A DNA stretch of 64,000 bases, from positions 62,001-126,000 of the forward strand of contig CANHQJ010000010.1 in assembly GCA_947462875.1 (NCBI GenBank), in the 5' to 3' direction. The translations under genes and the position numbers were made by a program. Positions 61,342-64,000 of the stretch are shown here, piece after piece (within the stretch, counting starts at the first letter, position 1; the number at the start of each line of letters is the position of its first letter). Source of the DNA: Verrucomicrobiia bacterium. GTDB lineage: Bacteria > Verrucomicrobiota > Verrucomicrobiia > Verrucomicrobiales > Akkermansiaceae. The notes beneath the pieces are model-generated. The model made no database searches. It was not told the DNA's origin and saw nothing but the letters and a program-made list of their open reading frames with translations.

Positions 61342-62874
61342 TTATTTGATGACATTGGTGTAAAACGCATAGCCGCCGGCGATGAGCAGACCCACGCAGC
61401 TCGTCCAAAGTCCGATGTCCCACAACCGTCCGGGCTTGAGGCGTTCATCGCAGCGGCGGTAGCGGAAAAACAGCGCGGCCGTGCCTAACAGCGGCAGCAT
61501 CAGGGCACCCATGAATCCTCCCGCGAGGACCAGTTGTTTCGGCGCCTGGAAATACGCGTAACTTCCCAGAAACAACAGCGGCAGCGCGATGGAAAACGTG
61601 CGGATCCAGCGGCGGCGCGAAGGTTCGTCTTTGGCGGACAGACCGAACACGCGCAGCGCATCGGCGCAGACCAATGAGTGGCTGGCGGTCGCCACAAAAA
61701 AGGTGGAGTAGAGCACTGCGAAGGCGCCGAACAAAAACACCGCCTGTGCCGCGGCGCCGAAAACCGGCACATACATCTGGCACAGCGTGCGGATCATTTG
61801 TTCGCCATCAGGATCGAGACCGGTGCGACCGAGGATCGCCGCGCCTAACAGATAAAACGCGATGGTGGCGAAGGTGTAGACCACCATCGAGCACCAAGCG
61901 TCCCATTTCAGCACGCGGATCCAGCCGCGCGCACGGCGCTCCCAGTCATCGGAGGAATCGCGCGGGCCGGTCCATTTCGCGTAGCCTTTTTCCAAGCACC
62001 AGTATGGATACTGGATCAGCTCGGTGGCACCCACGCCGATGATGCCAAAGGCGGCCAGTGCCACGGACAGGCCCTTGCCCTCGGGCACGCGGAAGCTCAG
62101 CCCGCTGAGAAAGTCCGCCCAGGAAACGCGCCACTCCGGCAGCAACTGCAGATAGAGAAGATTGAAAATGGTGACGAAGGTGAATGACGCCACCAGAAAC
62201 GTGGAGACATTCTCGATCATGCGGTAGCGGCCCAGCACCAATAACACGATGGATACGAGTGTCACGATGGTGGCCCAAATCAGCGCGTCATGCGAAGACA
62301 CCACCGGCTTGTCCTGCTGTTGCGCGATTTCCTCCCGAGCCGCCGCGTATTGCGCATCGATCGCTGCGAGCTGCGTTTTCATGGACTCTTCGTTTTCGAA
62401 CCGATGCCGTATGCTTTCCGCCACCTGCAAGCGGATCTCCGCATCCTGGCGGGCGTTCATTTCTTTTCCCGCTTCGGTCAGGGGCGCTGAAATCGTGAGC
62501 GCCTGTCCCACACCGCCGATGATGCCACCGAGCTGGATCAGTGCGACCACCGTGAACACCAGCCAGAACCAGCAGATCCAGTTCACGCGCTTGCGCGGGC
62601 CCGGCACTTCGTTGAGCCCCTCCAGGGTGGTGCGGCCAGTGGTGATGCTGTAGCGGCCGAACTCGATTTGTACGAAGACCTTGATCAGGCAGCCGATGAT
62701 GATGAGCCAGAGCAACACGAAACCAGCCTCCGCTCCCACGGCGGTCGTGGCGATCAGTTCACCCGAGCCGACGATGGAGCCGGCGATGATCAGGCCGGGC
62801 CCGAGTTGGCGCAGGATTCCGCGTGTGGTTTGCGGCGGCTCTTTGCAGCCGGAAGCATCTACGGGTTGATTCAT
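61342..62874 (-). CDS. Nramp-related transporter with non-canonical metal site and coiled-coil insert
   Basis: 510 residues from ATG 62874; about 11 membrane helices. TM1 reads GPGLIIAGSIVGSGELIATT where classical Nramp proteins have DPGN, and the TM6 region ATELIQYPYWC lacks the usual M-P-H. The typical Nramp metal ligands are thus absent. Between two membrane helices there is a polar helical insert of about 70 residues (about 135-205: EMNARQDAEIRLQVAESIR, MKTQLAAIDAQYAAAREE). The substrate may not be Mn2+ or Fe2+. The start is supported by the promoter 7 nt upstream. Confidence 0.75.
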   Translation of the reverse strand: MNQPVDASGCKEPPQTTRGILRQLGPGLIIAGSIVGSGELIATTAVGAEAGFVLLWLIIIGCLIKVFVQIEFGRYSITTGRTTLEGLNEVPGPRKRVNWICWFWLVFTVVALIQLGGIIGGVGQALTISAPLTEAGKEMNARQDAEIRLQVAESIRHRFENEESMKTQLAAIDAQYAAAREEIAQQQDKPVVSSHDALIWATIVTLVSIVLLVLGRYRMIENVSTFLVASFTFVTIFNLLYLQLLPEWRVSWADFLSGLSFRVPEGKGLSVALAAFGIIGVGATELIQYPYWCLEKGYAKWTGPRDSSDDWERRARGWIRVLKWDAWCSMVVYTFATIAFYLLGAAILGRTGLDPDGEQMIRTLCQMYVPVFGAAAQAVFLFGAFAVLYSTFFVATASHSLVCADALRVFGLSAKDEPSRRRWIRTFSIALPLLFLGSYAYFQAPKQLVLAGGFMGALMLPLLGTAALFFRYRRCDERLKPGRLWDIGLWTSCVGLLIAGGYAFYTNVIK

Positions 62875-62881
62875 CGCGCGC

Positions 62882-62911
62882 ATGCTGGTCACTCCGCTTC
62901 CGGGGAGTCAA
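62882..62911 (-). promoter_or_regulatory. Leaderless-type promoter of the Nramp-related gene
   Basis: Minus strand: -35 TTGACT (62906-62911), 18-nt spacer, -10 CAGCAT (62882-62887), then 7 nt to the ATG at 62874. Confidence 0.45.
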
Positions 62912-63047
62912 TGGCTATTGTTGGCATGCATCGGTTCTTCGTTTGGTAAGAAACGATGAAAGCGGACTGCAAGATCGGACAGTGCCTGAGCGTATCGGGG
63001 AGGGCATGGCGATGCCCGATGGCATGTGCCTGAAACATGGATTTCTG

Positions 63048-64000
63048 ATGAAACATTCCCTCTTTTTTTCTCTCGCTCTCACGTTTTTTTCCCAGGGCAG
63101 TGCGAGTGCCGCACTCTCTGAAAAGGAATTTCGTGAGCCACCGATGGCTGCCAGGCCCGCGGTGCTGTGGACCTGGCTGAACGGCCATGTCGATCGACCG
63201 CAAATCACGCGCGAGCTGGAGGAGATGAAAGCGAAGGGCTTGCGGGGTGCCATCATCTGGGACCTGGGCAGCATCGCCGATCCGCAAAAAATCATTCCCG
63301 CCGGGCCGGAGTTTCTCGGCAAGGAATCGCTGGGAAACATCCATCACGCGATGGCGGAGGCGCAGCGCCTGGGGCTGGAGCTGGGTTTGGTCGCCTCCAG
63401 CAGTTGGAATGCGGGCGGCACCTGGATCAAGCCGGAAGAGGGTAGCAAAGCCCTGTTGTGGAGTGAATCATCGGTGGAAGGCCCGCGCTCGTTTTCGGAA
63501 GTGCTGCCTCTGCCCCAGAAAACCACCAAGCTCTATTAGGACGTCGCCGTTTTCGCCGTGCCGGCAAGCGCGGACAGGTCCATCGCCAGCGCGGAGGCAT
63601 CGATACGGCTGGATCCGAATCTCGATGCCGATGGCCGGCTGACCTGGAACGTGCCCGCGGGCCGGTGGCGCATTCTGCGTTTCGTGAGCAACAGCACGGG
63701 GGAAATTCTCAACTGCCCCAGCCCGAACTCGCGCGGACTGGTGATCGATCACCTCAGCGCGGATGCCACGGACGCGCACATCACGCACATGCTCGATACA
63801 CTCAAGCAAGGCCGCAAGGACTACGGTCCTCTGAAAATGCTGATGCTCGATAGCTATGAAGTGCGCCCCGGCACCGACTGGACGCCGCAGTTTCTCAAGT
63901 CCTTCGCGGGAGTGTATGGCTATGATCCCACGCCCTGGCTGCCGGTTCTTGCGGGATGGACCATCGGGAGCAAGGAATTGAGCGAACGTTTCCGCCACGA
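63048..64000 (+). pseudogene. GH106-like (alpha-L-rhamnosidase) gene interrupted by in-frame TAG, runs off right edge
   Basis: From ATG 63048 there is a signal peptide (KHSLFFSLALTFFSQGSASA) and the GH106-type start PPMAARPAVLWTWLNGHVDR, then ITRELEEMKAKGLRGAIIWD. At 63537-63539 a TAG stops the frame after KTTKLY. The same frame then stays open to the edge (461 nt) and keeps family sequence: DVAVFAVPASADR, VPAGRWRILRFVSNSTGE, MLDSYEVRPGTDWTPQFL, YGYDPTPWLPVLAGW. There is no frameshift; a single Tyr-like codon (TAC/TAT) changed to TAG would explain it. Either a recent pseudogene, a recoded stop or a sequence error. The 3' end lies outside the window. Confidence 0.8.

Noticed and set aside
63537-63539. 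TAG as pyrrolysine or selenocysteine codon
   Set aside because: Selenocysteine uses TGA; pyrrolysine genes are not known in this lineage and no pyl genes are in the window. A nonsense change or sequence error is simpler.

Overview
The window is GC-rich, gene-dense bacterial chromosome using the standard code. Its content points to the PVC superphylum, most likely Verrucomicrobiota. The signs are several secreted sulfatases, SGNH and SASA-type carbohydrate esterases, a DUF1080 protein, two very long secreted propeller/HEAT 'PVC-type' dehydrogenases (one ending in cytochrome c, one in a blue-copper domain), hybrid GntR/LacI regulators and a DUF1559-like pseudopilin. Planctomycetota cannot be fully excluded. 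I see no phage genes, insertion sequence, CRISPR array or rRNA.

Layout. 1-5.2 kb: secreted metallopeptidases (a metzincin cut by the left edge; a tandem zincin with an N-terminal VHL-like domain) and an alpha-galactosidase-like glycosidase. 5.3-8.8 kb: cytoplasmic proline-specific peptidases (DPP IV-like, Xaa-Pro). 8.9-24.7 kb: a glycan-degradation block with three secreted sulfatases (one fused to an SGNH domain), SGNH and SASA esterases, a LamG-like protein, a PDZ/HEAT protein and, on the opposite strand, an SGNH-propeller-HEAT-cupredoxin protein. 24.7-30.9 kb: a GntR/LacI regulator, an intergenic RNA gene candidate, a DUF1080 protein and small or uncharacterised genes. 31-38.8 kb: a dicarboxylate symporter, hisC, a second hybrid regulator, two membrane-anchored proteins, a pseudopilin and an ABC exporter. 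38.8-49.2 kb: a TlpA-like thioredoxin, a cytochrome c dehydrogenase, a GEVED/SdrD-like surface protein, a membrane sulfatase-superfamily transferase with its partner and an MGDG-synthase-like glycosyltransferase. 49.2-56.1 kb: an enolase-superfamily enzyme and a tight four-gene operon of one toroid protein plus three homologous secreted proteins. 56.2-64 kb: truncated globin, trpD, purN, tRNA-Cys, glnS, a secreted amidohydrolase, an Nramp-related transporter and a GH106-like gene interrupted by an in-frame TAG.

The secreted sulfatases, acetylesterases and glycosidases would together strip sulfate and acetyl groups and hydrolyse complex polysaccharide outside the cytoplasm. The maturing enzyme for sulfatases is not in the window. 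The hybrid regulators are natural candidates to sense the released sugars (inference).

The most notable signals are: (1) recurrent promoters whose -10 box lies 5-8 nt before the ATG, implying leaderless mRNAs; (2) a compact multi-hairpin RNA gene at about 25.90-26.01 kb; (3) the three-paralogue plus toroid operon at 50.7-56.1 kb; (4) the VHL/tandem-zincin protein; (5) the amber-interrupted glycosidase at the right edge; and (6) REP-like palindromes, one pair showing compensatory base changes.
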